DNA from: Maniola hyperantus
Taxonomy: Eukaryota; Arthropoda; Insecta; Lepidoptera; Nymphalidae
Length of the DNA: 64,000 bases
Direction of reading: 5' to 3'
Assembly: GCF_902806685.2 (NCBI RefSeq)
Contig: NC_048544.1
Coordinates: 15,215,341 to 15,279,340 of the forward strand
Under the pieces are notes generated by a model. The model was not told the origin of the DNA and made no database searches. It saw only the letters and a program-made list of their open reading frames with translations. This document shows positions 51,404-60,684 of the stretch, piece by piece; position 1 is the first letter of the stretch; each line of letters opens with the position of its first letter. Position numbers and translations under genes: made by a program.

Positions 51404-51580
51404 GGGCAGATTACACCTACCGAGTAGGAAAGGGAGACAGTAAAATGTCACTCGGCCGAGACAGTGCTGTGGCTGAGAAATTGCTGCGAAATTGCACTCG
51501 TTAAAGTGTTTATACCAACCGAGTACCTACTCGGCCGAGGACACTGACTCGCCACTGTACTCGGTAGGTGTAATCTGCCC
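51404..51580. mobile_element. MITE M, copy 2
   Basis: GGGCAGATTACACCTACCGA and TCGGTAGGTGTAATCTGCCC are exact inverse ends of 20 bp. Interior matches 8,270-8,462 (CACTCGGCCGAGACAGTGCT). Confidence 0.85.
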
Positions 51581-51710
51581 TTTAGTCAATGTCATTGACG
51601 TCGAGTCGCTCGAGGGTCTCGGAAGCTCTATAGAATAACAACACTAGGAATTCACAGACAATAAAAAACTTTTTAGATTTAGAATAGAATAGAAATCTTC
51701 TTCTTCTTCT
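51581..51710. other. Unassigned spacer
   Basis: Nothing beyond a (TTC)n run at 51,696-51,712. Confidence 0.4.
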
Positions 51711-51925
51711 TCTAAATATATAAAAGGATTTTCTGGCTGACTGATCTATCACTTACAGCTCAAACTACTGGACGGATTGGGCTGAAATTTGGCACGCAGA
51801 TAGCTATTATGACGTAGGCATCCGCTAACAAAGGATTTTTGAAAATTCAACCCCTAAGGGGGTGAAATAGGGGCTTACAATTTGTGTATTCCACGCGGAC
51901 GAAGTCGCGAGCATAAGCTAGTATA
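51711..51925 (+). repeat. B repeat, full length
   Basis: TCTAAATATATAAAAGGATT to GACGAAGTCGCGAGCATAAG; leader shortened (TTCTGGCTGACTGATC). Confidence 0.85.
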
Positions 51926-52182
51926 TAATATTTGTTGATCCACACGTTTAAGAAAAAATTTAAACGTATTTGATAAAGTTATTACAAAGTTAGAAGAGTA
52001 AATCAATTTAGCGCAAAACAAATAGCAAAGTGGCAAAGCTCGGTGGAATAGGGAAGACAACGCGACCCAAGTTTCTGTCGCATCCCACTTCTGAACTAAA
52101 AGAGTGATTTACTGTATTAGTGGAGAATATTTTCGTCCGTTATAATCGATATAGACGGCCGACCCACATCTAATATTGTGGC
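51926..52182. other. Unassigned spacer
   Basis: Nothing recognised. Confidence 0.4.
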
Positions 52183-52330
52183 TAATTCCGTTGTACACAA
52201 TCTCTAAACTAAACTAAAATGGCACGTCTAAATCTATTGCTATCCCTTTCATAATGTTGCTTGCGGAAAAGGATAGCACTAGATTTAGACCTGTTAGTTT
52301 AGTTTTTGTGTACAAGAGAATCGGCCCCAG
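52183..52330. mobile_element. MITE H, copy 2
   Basis: GGCTAATTCCGTTGTACACA, TCTCTAAACTAAACTAAAAT on the left; TTAGTTTAGTTTTTGTGTAC, AAGAGAATCGGCC on the right. Internal AAATCTATTGCTATCCCTTT pairs with AAAGGATAGCACTAGATTT. About 148 bp. Confidence 0.75.
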
Positions 52331-52345
52331 TCACTTATGCAATAC

Positions 52346-52606
52346 TAGCTTATGCTCGCGACTTCGTCCGCGTGGACTACATAAATTTCAAACCCCTATT
52401 TCACCCCCTTAGGAGTTGAATTTTCAAAAATCCTTTCTTAGCGGACGCCTACGTCATAATAGCTATCTGCATGCCAAATTTCAGCCCAATCCGTCCAGTA
52501 GTTTGAGCTGTGCGTTGATAGATCAGTCAGTCAGTCAGTCAGTCAGTCAGTCAGTCAGTCAGTCAGTCAGTCACCTTTTCGTTTTATATATTTAGATTTA
52601 TAAGAT
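52346..52606 (-). repeat. B repeat with long GTCA tract
   Basis: ACTAGCTTATGCTCGCGACT to TTTTCGTTTTATATATTTAG; (GTCA)n at about 52,526-52,572 is the longest leader in the window. Confidence 0.85.
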
Positions 52607-52647
52607 ACTAGCCTTTTACCGAAACTTTATCCACGTGGATTATAAAA

Positions 52648-52760
52648 GACTAGCTGATGCCAGCGACTTCGTTCACGTGGATTTAGGTTTTTAAAAATCC
52701 CGAGGGAACTCTTTTATTTTCTGAGATAAAAAGTAGCCTATGTCGTCCTCCAGGTCTTAA
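52648..52760 (-). repeat. C variant, partial
   Basis: ACTAGCTGATGCCAGCGACT, CACGTGGATTTAGGTTTTTA, CTCCAGGTCTTAAACTATAC. Confidence 0.7.
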
Positions 52761-52842
52761 ACTATACAAATCTCTTTATTGCGAATCTGGGAAAGTGGAG
52801 ATGTTACAAAAACAATGTCGGAGCTAATAATACGAAAAAAGT

Positions 52843-53045
52843 GCGAGTCGGACTCGCACACGAAGGGTTCCGTACAATCGTACAAGTTAATGTACTTTTA
52901 ACTTTTTTTTTCAAATTTACATGGTGGCCATTTTGAAATTTCTATTATTTGTTGTTGCGGCAATAAATACACATTCTGTGAAAATTTGAACTCTTTATCT
53001 ACTACGGTTCATGAGATGCAGCTCGCTGACAGACAGACGGACGGT
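52843..53045 (+). repeat. O repeat (A-related)
   Basis: GTGCGAGTCGGACTCGCACA, GGTTCCGTACAATCGTACAA, GGTGGCCATTTTGAAATTTC, GACAGACAGACGGACGG; lacks the GGAACCCTAAAAA end. Confidence 0.65.
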
Positions 53046-53199
53046 ACCAGTAGTCAGATGAAAATACCTTCAGTGTGTAAACACCCTTAGCTTAGTTGAC
53101 CTTGTACCAACACGCCTCGCCGCTTTCCAAGGCCTCGCCTTAAGTTAATGCCGGAGCTATTTCGGGAGAACTTTCAGCTGACTTTTTCAGCAAATCATC
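53046..53199. other. Unassigned spacer
   Basis: Nothing recognised. Confidence 0.4.
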
Positions 53200-53335
53200 G
53201 TTTTTTTTTTTTAATAAAAAATAGCGAGCAAACGAGCAGACCCACCTGATGTTAAATGACTATAGCTCATGAACATTTGCAGCACCAGAGGAACCGCCAA
53301 TGAGTTGCTAATTTTTCAGTAATTTGTTTTTCGTT
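53200..53335 (-). mobile_element. LINE 3' tail (family of 37,555)
   Basis: T-run then AATAGCGAGCAAACGAGCAG, CATGAACATTTGCAGCACCA, AGGAACCGCC; diverged. Confidence 0.6.
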
Positions 53336-53416
53336 TTATCCAATCGAAAAAATCTAAAAAAAAATATGCAATCGCTTTTAATACAATCATTTTGATAAAA
53401 TGACTAGTTTATCGCG

Positions 53417-53912
53417 ATGATAGCCTAGTGGCTAAGCACCTCTAATTTTTCCGAACTAGGTAGGAATAGAATAGAATATAATAGAATGTTTTTTTATTCA
53501 TGTAAACTTTTTAAAAGTGCTTATGAATAGTCAGGTAGTTTTAGTTTACCACTGGTTCGGAATGCCGTTCCTACCGAGAAGAACCAGCAAGAAACTCGGC
53601 GGTTGCTCTTTTTAATTTTTCAATTTACAATGTTATTATACCGTACCATACAAGCCATTGCAGCCCCGTGCATTGCTGGAGCGAGGTATGTGCGTTTCAA
53701 GCAATTAAATACCACTTGCTTCAACGGTGAAGGAAAACATTGTGAGGAAACCTGCATGCCTGAGAGTCTCATGTCATCATGTTCTCAAAACTGTGAAGTC
53801 ATTCAATTCGCACTTTGTCAGCGTGGTAGACTATGGCCAAAACCCTTCTCTTTCTGAGAGGAGATCCGTGCTCTGTAGTGAGCCGGTGATGGGTTGATCA
53901 TGATGATGATTA
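53417..53912 (+). mobile_element. SINE F split by LINE 3' end
   Basis: Head TGATAGCCTAGTGGCTAAGC and CTCTAATTTTTCCGAACTAG at 53,417-53,462; body resumes near 53,703 with CTTCAACGGTGAAGGAAAAC and ends GATCATGATGATGAT at 53,912. The 84-aa frame at 53,603 is built from these repeats. Confidence 0.65.
53463..53625 (-). mobile_element. LINE 3' end with GAATA tail, nested in F
   Basis: GAATAGAATAGAATATAATA start (the inverse of the TATTC tail), then GTAAACTTTTTAAAAGTGCT, GGTTCGGAATGCCGTTCCTA, CAGCAAGAAACTCGGCGG. Same family as 28,841-29,158. Confidence 0.65.
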
Positions 53913-54061
53913 AGGATAGTATGGATTGGTAAACTAGGAATTAGGATCACAGCGTGTACACACAAGTTGCCGGAGGTAAAGTCTTCCATCAACATTTATT
54001 TAAGTGATTTGATTGAATCCTAAAACAACTTTATGATCGTTGTACAACTCTCACAATAGCC
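53913..54061. other. Unassigned spacer
   Basis: Nothing recognised. Confidence 0.4.
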
Positions 54062-54232
54062 GCCTCAATAGCTCAACCGGTAAAGGAGTGGACTGAAAAC
54101 CGAAAGGTCGACGGTTCAAACCCCGCCCGTTGCACTATTGTCGTACCTACTCCTAGCACGAGCCTGACGCTTAATTGGAGAGGAAAGGGGAATATTAGTC
54201 ATTTAACTTGGCTAATATTCTTTAAAAAAAAA
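54062..54232 (+). mobile_element. SINE E, full length
   Basis: GCCTCAATAGCTCAACCGGT, GACTGAAAACCGAAAGGTCG, GACGGTTCAAACCCCGCCCG, ATATTCTTTAAAAAAAAAAT tail. Confidence 0.85.
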
Positions 54233-54336
54233 ATACTCGCGCAAACATTTACATTGCGCGGCAAGTGGTTGATTAATAATTCCTAGGACTATTTTCCTTC
54301 TGTTAATATGAAATTGTCATAGTTTGTTGAAAAAAT

Positions 54337-54433
54337 TCCGGATTGGCAGACTTCATATACCTTTGAGAACATTATAGAAAACTCTCAGGCATGCAGGTTT
54401 CCTCACGATGTTTTCCTTCACCATTAAAGCAAG
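54337..54433 (-). mobile_element. SINE F, middle part
   Basis: GATTGGCAGACTTCATATAC, GGCATGCAGGTTTCCTCACG, TGTTTTCCTTCACCATTAAA; both ends missing. Confidence 0.7.
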
Positions 54434-54500
54434 CACTACCCTGTTATATTACATTCTTACTACGTCGGAGATAACCTGGCATTCCTTTAAGCTCGTTTAC
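54434..54500. repeat. 67-bp direct repeat, copy 1
   Basis: CACTACCCTGTTATATTACA, TTCTTACTACGTCGGAGATA, ACCTGGCATTCCTTTAAGCT; second copy at 54,633-54,699 with two or three differences. Confidence 0.85.
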
Positions 54501-54632
54501 TTACCGATTGCCATCTCCACCTGTCGCGTACTATACACAGTAAGGTAGAGCATTAGTAGTCGTCCTGATTTCCTGTTTGCCCTCTCTACGTGACGACGTG
54601 CGGGGCTCGGTGTACTAACGGCAATTTTCGAT
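54501..54632. mobile_element. MITE G scraps between the direct repeats
   Basis: CCGATTGCCATCTCCACCTG and TCGCGTACTATAC (a G end), later TTTGCCCTCTCTACGTGACG (a poor second end in the same orientation). Confidence 0.5.
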
Positions 54633-54699
54633 CACTACCCTGTTATATTACATTCTTACTACGTCGGAGATAACCTGGCATCCCTTTAAGCTCCTTTAC
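54633..54699. repeat. 67-bp direct repeat, copy 2
   Basis: Partner of 54,434-54,500; period 199 bp. Confidence 0.85.
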
Positions 54700-54711
54700 T
54701 CTACTTCTCTA

Positions 54712-54832
54712 CATAGTATAAAATCAAGTCGCTTGTCGCTGTCTGTACCTATGTAGGTTTGAACGCGTAGATCTTTTAAAGAAGTATAGATTTTTAATCA
54801 CTCCTCACTGACACCACATTAGTTTATGTTAT
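54712..54832 (+). repeat. N repeat, reversed
   Basis: CTACATAGTATAAAATCAAG, GAACGCGTAGATCTTTTAAA, CTCACTGACACCACATTAGT: the inverse orientation of 22,960-23,253. Confidence 0.6.
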
Positions 54833-55047
54833 AAATGCGAAAGTGTGTTTTTGTTGGTTTATTGGTTTGTCCTTCAATCACGTTGCAACGGATCGACGTG
54901 ATTTTTTGCATGGGTATAGTTAAAGACCTGGAGAGTGACATAGGCTCTTTTTTATTCCGGAAAATCAAGGAGTTCCCACGGGATTTTTAAAAACCTAAAA
55001 CCAAGCGGATGAACTCGCACTTTGCAGGGATCAGCTTGTCGATTATA
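54833..55047 (+). repeat. C variant
   Basis: ATAAATGCGAAAGTGTG, TTCAATCACGTTGCAACGGA, TTTTTATTCCGGAAAATCAA, ACTCGCACTTTGCAGGGATC. Confidence 0.7.
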
Positions 55048-55283
55048 ACAGAAAGGATAGCTTTCATCCCGGGGGCAGACATAGGCTACTTTTGTCCCGG
55101 AAAATCAAAGATTTCCCACGGAATTTTAAAGATCCATTCGTCTAACCGATTTTGACGGGTACAAAGGTAGCTTGCGTCCTGAAGAGGGTCATAGGTTTAC
55201 TATTTATCCTGGAAAATGAAAGAGTACCCTCTGGATTTTTAAAACGTAAATCCAGACGTGCGGAGCCGCAGGCATCATCTAGT
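55048..55283 (+). repeat. C copies, two fragments
   Basis: CTTTCATCCCGGGGGCAGAC, AGATTTCCCACGGAATTTTA, then CATTCGTCTAACCGATTTTG, GGAAAATGAAAGAGTACCCT and GGAGCCGCAGGCATCATCTA; diverged. Confidence 0.65.
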
Positions 55284-55290
55284 GTGTTAT

Positions 55291-55512
55291 AGGTACACTA
55301 GCTTATGCTCGCGACTTCGTCCACGTGGACTGCACGAATTTCAAACCCCTATTTCACGCCTTTAGGGATTAAATTTTCAAAAATCCTTTCTTAGCAGATG
55401 CCTACCTCATAATAGCTATCTGCATCCAAATTTCAGCCCGATTCGAGTACTTTGAGCTGTGCGTTGATAGGTCAGTCAGTCAGTCACCTTTTCGTTTTAT
55501 ATATTTAGCTTG
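55291..55512 (-). repeat. B repeat
   Basis: ACTAGCTTATGCTCGCGACT to CACCTTTTCGTTTTATATAT; short (GTCA)3. Confidence 0.8.
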
Positions 55513-55796
55513 CAATGTTAGAAAAGTTTTTGAGTTAAACTCATTCGCGGCATTTTATTATAAGGGTTGTAGTGAACACTACTAAAGGGTCTTGCAAAGA
55601 ATTTCAATTAGTAGGGACCCTAATAAACATAAAGTTGGAGCCCGACAGTTTCCCTTGTTAGTGCCTACGAGTATTTTGGTCAACAATTTTGGTTAACTAA
55701 GTACTGTGTTCAACTACTACTATCTATCTTCAACTAACTATATTTAACATCCTAATGATATGCCTTCTTATCTACTAATAACAATATCATCACCAT
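55513..55796. other. Unassigned stretch
   Basis: Nothing recognised. Confidence 0.4.
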
Positions 55797-56027
55797 TATC
55801 ATCATCAGCCTGTGGACGTCCACTGTTGGGCATAGAGCCTTCCCTAAAGAGCGCCACCATACCCGGTCCTCAGCATTCCTCATCCAGCCACTTCCCACCA
55901 GCCTCTTTATATCGTCGGTCCATCGTGCTGGAGGGCGTCCCACACTACGCTTGCTTAAACGGGGTCTCCACTCGAGGACTTTCCGGCTCCAACGGCCATC
56001 GCCTCTACGACAGGCATGATATAACAT
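55797..56027 (-). pseudogene. RTE-like LINE, last codons of endonuclease-reverse transcriptase
   Basis: Minus-strand frame reads ACRRGDGRWSRKVLEWRPRL, SKRSVGRPPARWTDDIKRLV, GSGWMRNAEDRVWWRSLGKA and LCPTVDVHRL, then GATGATGATAATGGTGAT as the tail. It is closer to intact than the copy at 26,075 (RWTDDIKRLVGSGWMR is unbroken) but even shorter. The natural ending of this family is a QQWTSI-type string; here it is shifted to PTVDVHRL by a frameshift. 5'-truncated copy without catalytic domains. Confidence 0.75.
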
Positions 56028-56055
56028 ATAACAATATAATATATTTTGCTTTTTT

Positions 56056-56336
56056 ATTTTTATTCAGATACAAGTTAGCCCATGACTGAAATCTTACCTG
56101 GTGGTAAGTGACGATGCCGTCTAAGATGGAAACGGGCTAACCTGGAGGGGGTATGGCAGTTTTTATTAAGCCCATGCCCCTTTTGGTTTCTACACGGCAT
56201 CGTACCGGAATGCTTTGCATGGGTTTAATAAAAACTGCCATACCCTTTTCAGGTTAGCCCGCTTTCATCTTAGACTGCATCATCACTTACCACCAGGTGA
56301 GATTGCAGTCAAGGGCTAACTTGTATAGGAATAATA
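56056..56336. mobile_element. Two SINE D bodies head to head (hairpin)
   Basis: 56,056-56,218 is a D body on the minus strand (ATACAAGTTAGCCCATGACT to ACGGCATCGTACCGGAATGC); 56,219-56,336 is a D tail on the plus strand (TGGGTTTAATAAAAACTGCC to GGGCTAACTTGTATAGG). They meet with almost no spacer, so about 115 bp can pair with itself. Confidence 0.75.
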
Positions 56337-56388
56337 TAAAAAATTGAGGAAATCAGCAGTCATTCGACTTTTAAAAAAGCAAAATCTA

Positions 56389-56540
56389 AATCTAAATATA
56401 TAAAAGGAAAAGGTGACGGACTGACTGACTAACTGACTGACTGATCTATCAACGCACAGCTCAAACTACTGGACGGATCGGGCTGAAATTTGGCATGCAG
56501 ATAGCTATTATGACGTAGGCATCCGCTAAGAAAGGATTTT
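56389..56540 (+). repeat. B repeat, left part (split by satellite element)
   Basis: TATAAAAGGAAAAGGTGACGG to TCCGCTAAGAAAGGATTTT; the copy resumes at 59,955. Confidence 0.9.
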
Positions 56541-59500
56541 AGCGTTTAAACTACCGTGAGTGATTTCCATTCTAAATAATATCTGTCCCGGCTGCACTCA
56601 CGTGTTTAGTCGACGTTAGCGACGTGTTTAGTCGACGTTAGCGACGTGTTTAGTCGACGTTAGCGACGTGTTTAGTCGACGTTAGCGACGTGTTTAGTCG
56701 ACGTTAGCGACGTGTTTAGTCGACGTTAGCGACGTGTTTAGTCGACGTTAGCGACGTGTTTAGTCGACGTTAGCGACGTGTTTAGTCGACGTTAGCGACG
56801 TGTTTAGTCGACGTTAGCGACGTGTTTAGTCGACGTTAGCGACGTGTTTAGTCGACGTTAGCGACGTGTTTAGTCGACGTTAGCGACGTGTTTAGTCGAC
56901 GTTAGCGACGTGTTTAGTCGACGTTAGCGACGTGTTTAGTCGACGTTAGCGACGTGTTTAGTAGACGTTAGCGACGTGTTAAGTCGACGTTAGCGACGTG
57001 TTTAGTAGACGTTAGCGACGTGTTTAGTCGACGTTAGCGACGTGTTTAGTCGACGTTAGCGACGTGTTTAGTCGACGTTAGCGACGTGTTTAGTCGACGT
57101 TAGCGACGTGTTTAGTCGACGTTAGCGACGTGTTTAGTCGACGTTAGCGACGTGTTTAGTCGACGTTAGCGACGTGTTTAGTCGACGTTAGCGACGTGTT
57201 TAGTCGACGTTAGCGACGTGTTTAGTCGACGTTAGCGACGTGTTTAGTCGACGTTAGCGACGTGTTTAGTCGACGTTAGCGACGTGTTTAGTCGACGTTA
57301 GCGACGTGTTTAGTCGACGTTAGCGACGTGTTTAGTCGACGTTAGCGACGTGTTTAGTCGACGTTAGCGACGTGTTTAGTCGACGTTAGCGACGTGTTTA
57401 GTCGACGTTAGCGACGTGTTTAGTCGACGTTAGCGACGTGTTTAGTCGACGTTAGCGACGTGTTTAGTCGACGTTAGCGACGTGTTTAGTCGACGTTAGC
57501 GACGTGTTTAGTCGACGTTAGCGACGTGTTTAGTCGACGTTAGCGACGTGTTTAGTCGACGTTAGCGACGTGTTTAGTCGACGTTAGCGACGTGTTTAGT
57601 CGACGTTAGCGACGTGTTTAGTCGACGTTAGCGACGTGTTTAGTCGACGTTAGCGACGTGTTTAGTCGACGTTAGCGACGTGTTTAGTCGACGTTAGCGA
57701 CGTGTTTAGTCGACGTTAGCGACGTGTTTAGTAGACGTTAGCGACGTGTTTAGTCGACGTTAGCGACGTGTTTAGTAGACGTTAGCGACGTGTTTAGTCG
57801 ACGTTAGCGACGTGTTTAGTCGACGTTAGCGACGTGTTTAGTCGACGTTAGCGACGTGTTTAGTCGACGTTAGCGACGTGTTTAGTCGACGTTAGCGACG
57901 TGTTTAGTCGACGTTAGCGACGTGTTTAGTCGACGTTAGCGACGTGTTTAGTCGACGTTAGCGACGTGTTTAGTCGACGTTAGCGACGTGTTTAGTCGAC
58001 GTTAGCGACGTGTTTAGTAGGTAGCGACGGTTTAGTCGACGTTAGCCGTGTTTAGTAGACGTTAGCGACGTGTTTAGTCGACGTTAGCGACGTGTTTAGT
58101 CGACGTTAGCGACGTGTTTAGTCGACGTTAGCGACGTGTTTAGTCGACGTTAGCGACGTGTTTAGTCGACGTTAGCGACGTGTTTAGTCGACGTTAGCGA
58201 CGTGTTTAGTCGACGTTAGCGACGTGTTTAGTCGACGTTAGCGACGTGTTTAGTCGACGTTAGCGACGTGTTTAGTCGACGTTAGCGACGTGTTTAGTCG
58301 ACGTTAGCGACGTGTTTAGTCGACGTTAGCGACGTGTTTAGTCGACGTTAGCGACGTGTTTAGTCGACGTTAGCGACGTGTTTAGTAGACGTTAGCGACG
58401 TGTTTAGTCGACGTTAGCGACGTGTTTAGTCGACGTTAGCGACGTGTTTAGTCGACGTTAGCGACGTGTTTAGTCGACGTTAGCGACGTGTTTAGTCGAC
58501 GTTAGCGACGTGTTTAGTCGACGTTAGCGACGTGTTTAGTCGACGTTAGCGACGTGTTTAGTAGACGTTAGCGACGTGTTTAGTCGACGTTAGCGACGTG
58601 TTTAGTAGACGTTAGCGACGTGTTTAGTCGACGTTAGCGACGTGTTTAGTCGACGTTAGCGACGTGTTTAGTCGACGTTAGCGACGTGTTTAGTCGACGT
58701 TAGCGACGTGTTTAGTCGACGTTAGCGACGTGTTTAGTCGACGTTAGCGACGTGTTTAGTCGACGTTAGCGACGTGTTTAGTCGACGTTAGCGACGTGTT
58801 TAGTCGACGTTAGCGACGTGTTTAGTCGACGTTAGCGACCGTGTTTAGTCGACGTTAGCGACGTGTTTAGTCGACGTTAGCGACGTGTTTAGTCGACGTT
58901 AGCGACGTGTTTAGTCGACGTTAGCGACGTGTTTAGTAGACGTTAGCGACGTGTTTAGTCGACGTTAGCGACGTGTTTAGTAGACGTTAGCGACGTGTTT
59001 AGTCGACGTTAGCGACGTGTTTAGTCGACGTTAGCGACGTGTTTAGTCGACGTTAGCGACGTGTTTAGTCGACGTTAGCGACGTGTTTAGTCGACGTTAG
59101 CGACGTGTTTAGTCGACGTTAGCGACGTGTTTAGTAGACGTTAGCGACGTGTTTAGTAGACGTTAGCGACGTGTTTAGTCGACGTTAGCGACGTGTTTAG
59201 TAGACGTTAGCGACGTGTTTAGTCGACGTTAGCGACGTGTTTAGTCGACGTTAGCGACGTGTTTAGTCGACGTTAGCGACGTGTTTAGTCGACGTTAGCG
59301 ACGTGTTTAGTCGACGTTAGCGACGTGTTTAGTCGACGTTAGCGACGTGTTTAGTCGACGTTAGCGACGTGTTTAGTCGACGTTAGCGACGTGTTTAGTC
59401 GACGTTAGCGACTTGTTTAGTCGACGTTAGCGACGTGTTTAGTCGACGTTAGCGACGTGTTTAGTCGACGTTAGCGACGTGTTTAGTCGACGTTAGCGAC

Positions 59501-59954
59501 GTGTTTAGTCGACGTTAGCGACGTGTTTAGTCGACGTTAGCGACGTGTTTAGTAGACGTTAGCGACGTGTTTAGTCGACGTTAGCGACGTGTTTAGTCGA
59601 CGTTAGCGACGTGTTTAGTCGACGTTAGCGACGTGTTTAGTCGACGTTAGCGACGTGTTTAGTCGACGTTAGCGACGTGTTTAGTAGACGTTAGCGACGT
59701 GTTTAGTCGACGTTAGCGACGTGTTTAGTCGACGTTAGCGACGTGTTTAGTCGACGTTAGCGACGTGTTTAGTCGACGTTAGCGACGTGTTTAGTCGACG
59801 TTAGCGACGTGTTTAGTCGACGTTAGCGACATGTTTAGTCGACGTTAGCAACGTGTTTAGTCGACGTTAGCGACGTGTTTAGTAGACGTATGGGTTCGAA
59901 ACTAGTCGGGCTAACGTCGACCAAACACGTGAGTACAGCCGGGACAGATATTAT
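56541..59954. mobile_element. Satellite-bearing inverted-repeat element, 3.4 kb
   Basis: Inserted in a B repeat with an exact 14-bp target duplication TAAGAAAGGATTTT (56,527-56,540 and 59,955-59,968). Subterminal 43-bp inverted repeats at 56,578-56,620 and 59,910-59,952 (AATATCTGTCCCGGCTG, ACTCACGTGTTT, GTCGACGTTAGC) differ at two positions. The left one is preceded by 37 bp (AGCGTTTAAACTACCGTGAG...), the right one by only 2 bp to the edge. Between them lie about 150 tandem 22-bp units and a 20-bp unique remnant (ATGGGTTCGAAACTAGTCGG). The 22-bp unit equals the inner part of the inverted repeat. No coding. Long target duplication favours target-primed insertion (LINE/SINE- or Penelope-like) over cut-and-paste, but there is no A tail, so the class is open. 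Confidence 0.8.
56601..59889. repeat. 22-bp satellite array, about 150 units
   Basis: Unit GACGTGTTTAGTCGACGTTAGC minus nothing: period 22 bp (GACGTGTTTAGTCGACG then TTAGC), containing a SalI site GTCGAC and two ACGT palindromes. Units are nearly all identical; the main variant is GTAGAC for GTCGAC. Small faults lie at 58,017-58,047 (several deletions) and 58,838 (one extra C). Not coding, and without spacers, so not CRISPR. Confidence 0.97.
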
Positions 59955-60052
59955 TAAGAAAGGATTTTTGAAAATTCAACCCCTAAGGGGGTGAAATAGG
60001 GGTTTGAAATTTGTGTAGTCCACGCGGACGAAGTCGCGAGCATAAGTTAGTG
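59955..60052 (+). repeat. B repeat, right part (split by satellite element)
   Basis: TAAGAAAGGATTTTTGAAAA to GAAGTCGCGAGCATAAGTTAG, completing the copy begun at 56,389. Confidence 0.9.
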
Positions 60053-60296
60053 TTGCAATAAAGTTTTGCCCGAAAAAACTTTTGCTTGTTGAAACAAATA
60101 CCTAATTAATTTATTGAGGCTCGAGACCGCGATTCAGGGAGAGGTCATTAGTGACCAAAATGGCGCGCGACCTTTGATGTTAGCCTTCACCACTCGAGGG
60201 TAGTTCCGTGATCCACCCTTGTTTGATTCCCGAAGGCCGATTGGAACTGTTGCCCTAAATTACCTACTGACTCATTATAGGTATAATGGTTATTAG
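60053..60296. other. Unassigned spacer
   Basis: GC-richer block at 60,117-60,250 (GAGGCTCGAGACCGCGATTC, GGCGCGCGACCTTTGATG) without recognised family. Confidence 0.4.
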
Positions 60297-60592
60297 GATA
60301 GAGCCCACCCGCCTTCTAATCCGGAGGTCGGGGGTTCGATCCCGGGCACGCACTTCTAACTTTTCGGAGTTATGTGCGTTTTAAGTAATTAAATATCACT
60401 TGCTTTAACGGTGAAGGAAAACATCGTGAGGAAACCTGCATGCCTGAGAGTTCTCCATAGTGTTCTCAAAGGTGTGTGAAGTCTACCAATCCGCACATGG
60501 CCAGCGTGGTAGACTATAGCCAAAACCCTTCTCACTCCGAGAGTAGACGGCTCTGTAGTGAGCCGGCGATGGGTTGATCATGATGATGGTGA
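60297..60592 (+). mobile_element. SINE F, nearly full length
   Basis: Enters at ATAGAGCCCACCCGCCTTC (A box lost), B box GGTCGGGGGTTCGATCCCGG, body with GTGAAGGAAAACATCGTGAG, AAACCTGCATGCCTGAGAG, ending GATCATGATGATGGTGAT. Confidence 0.8.
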
Positions 60593-60684
60593 TCATAAAA
60601 TAGGAAGGAAGGGTTCACAATCATCATCATCATCATCATCAACCAATAGACGTTCACTGCTCGTCAGATGTCGTCCGTCCACCT

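Noticed and set aside
56601..59889. CRISPR-like or telomere-like array
   Set aside because: Units are contiguous without spacers and the 22-bp unit is not the insect telomere repeat TTAGG; it is a satellite.
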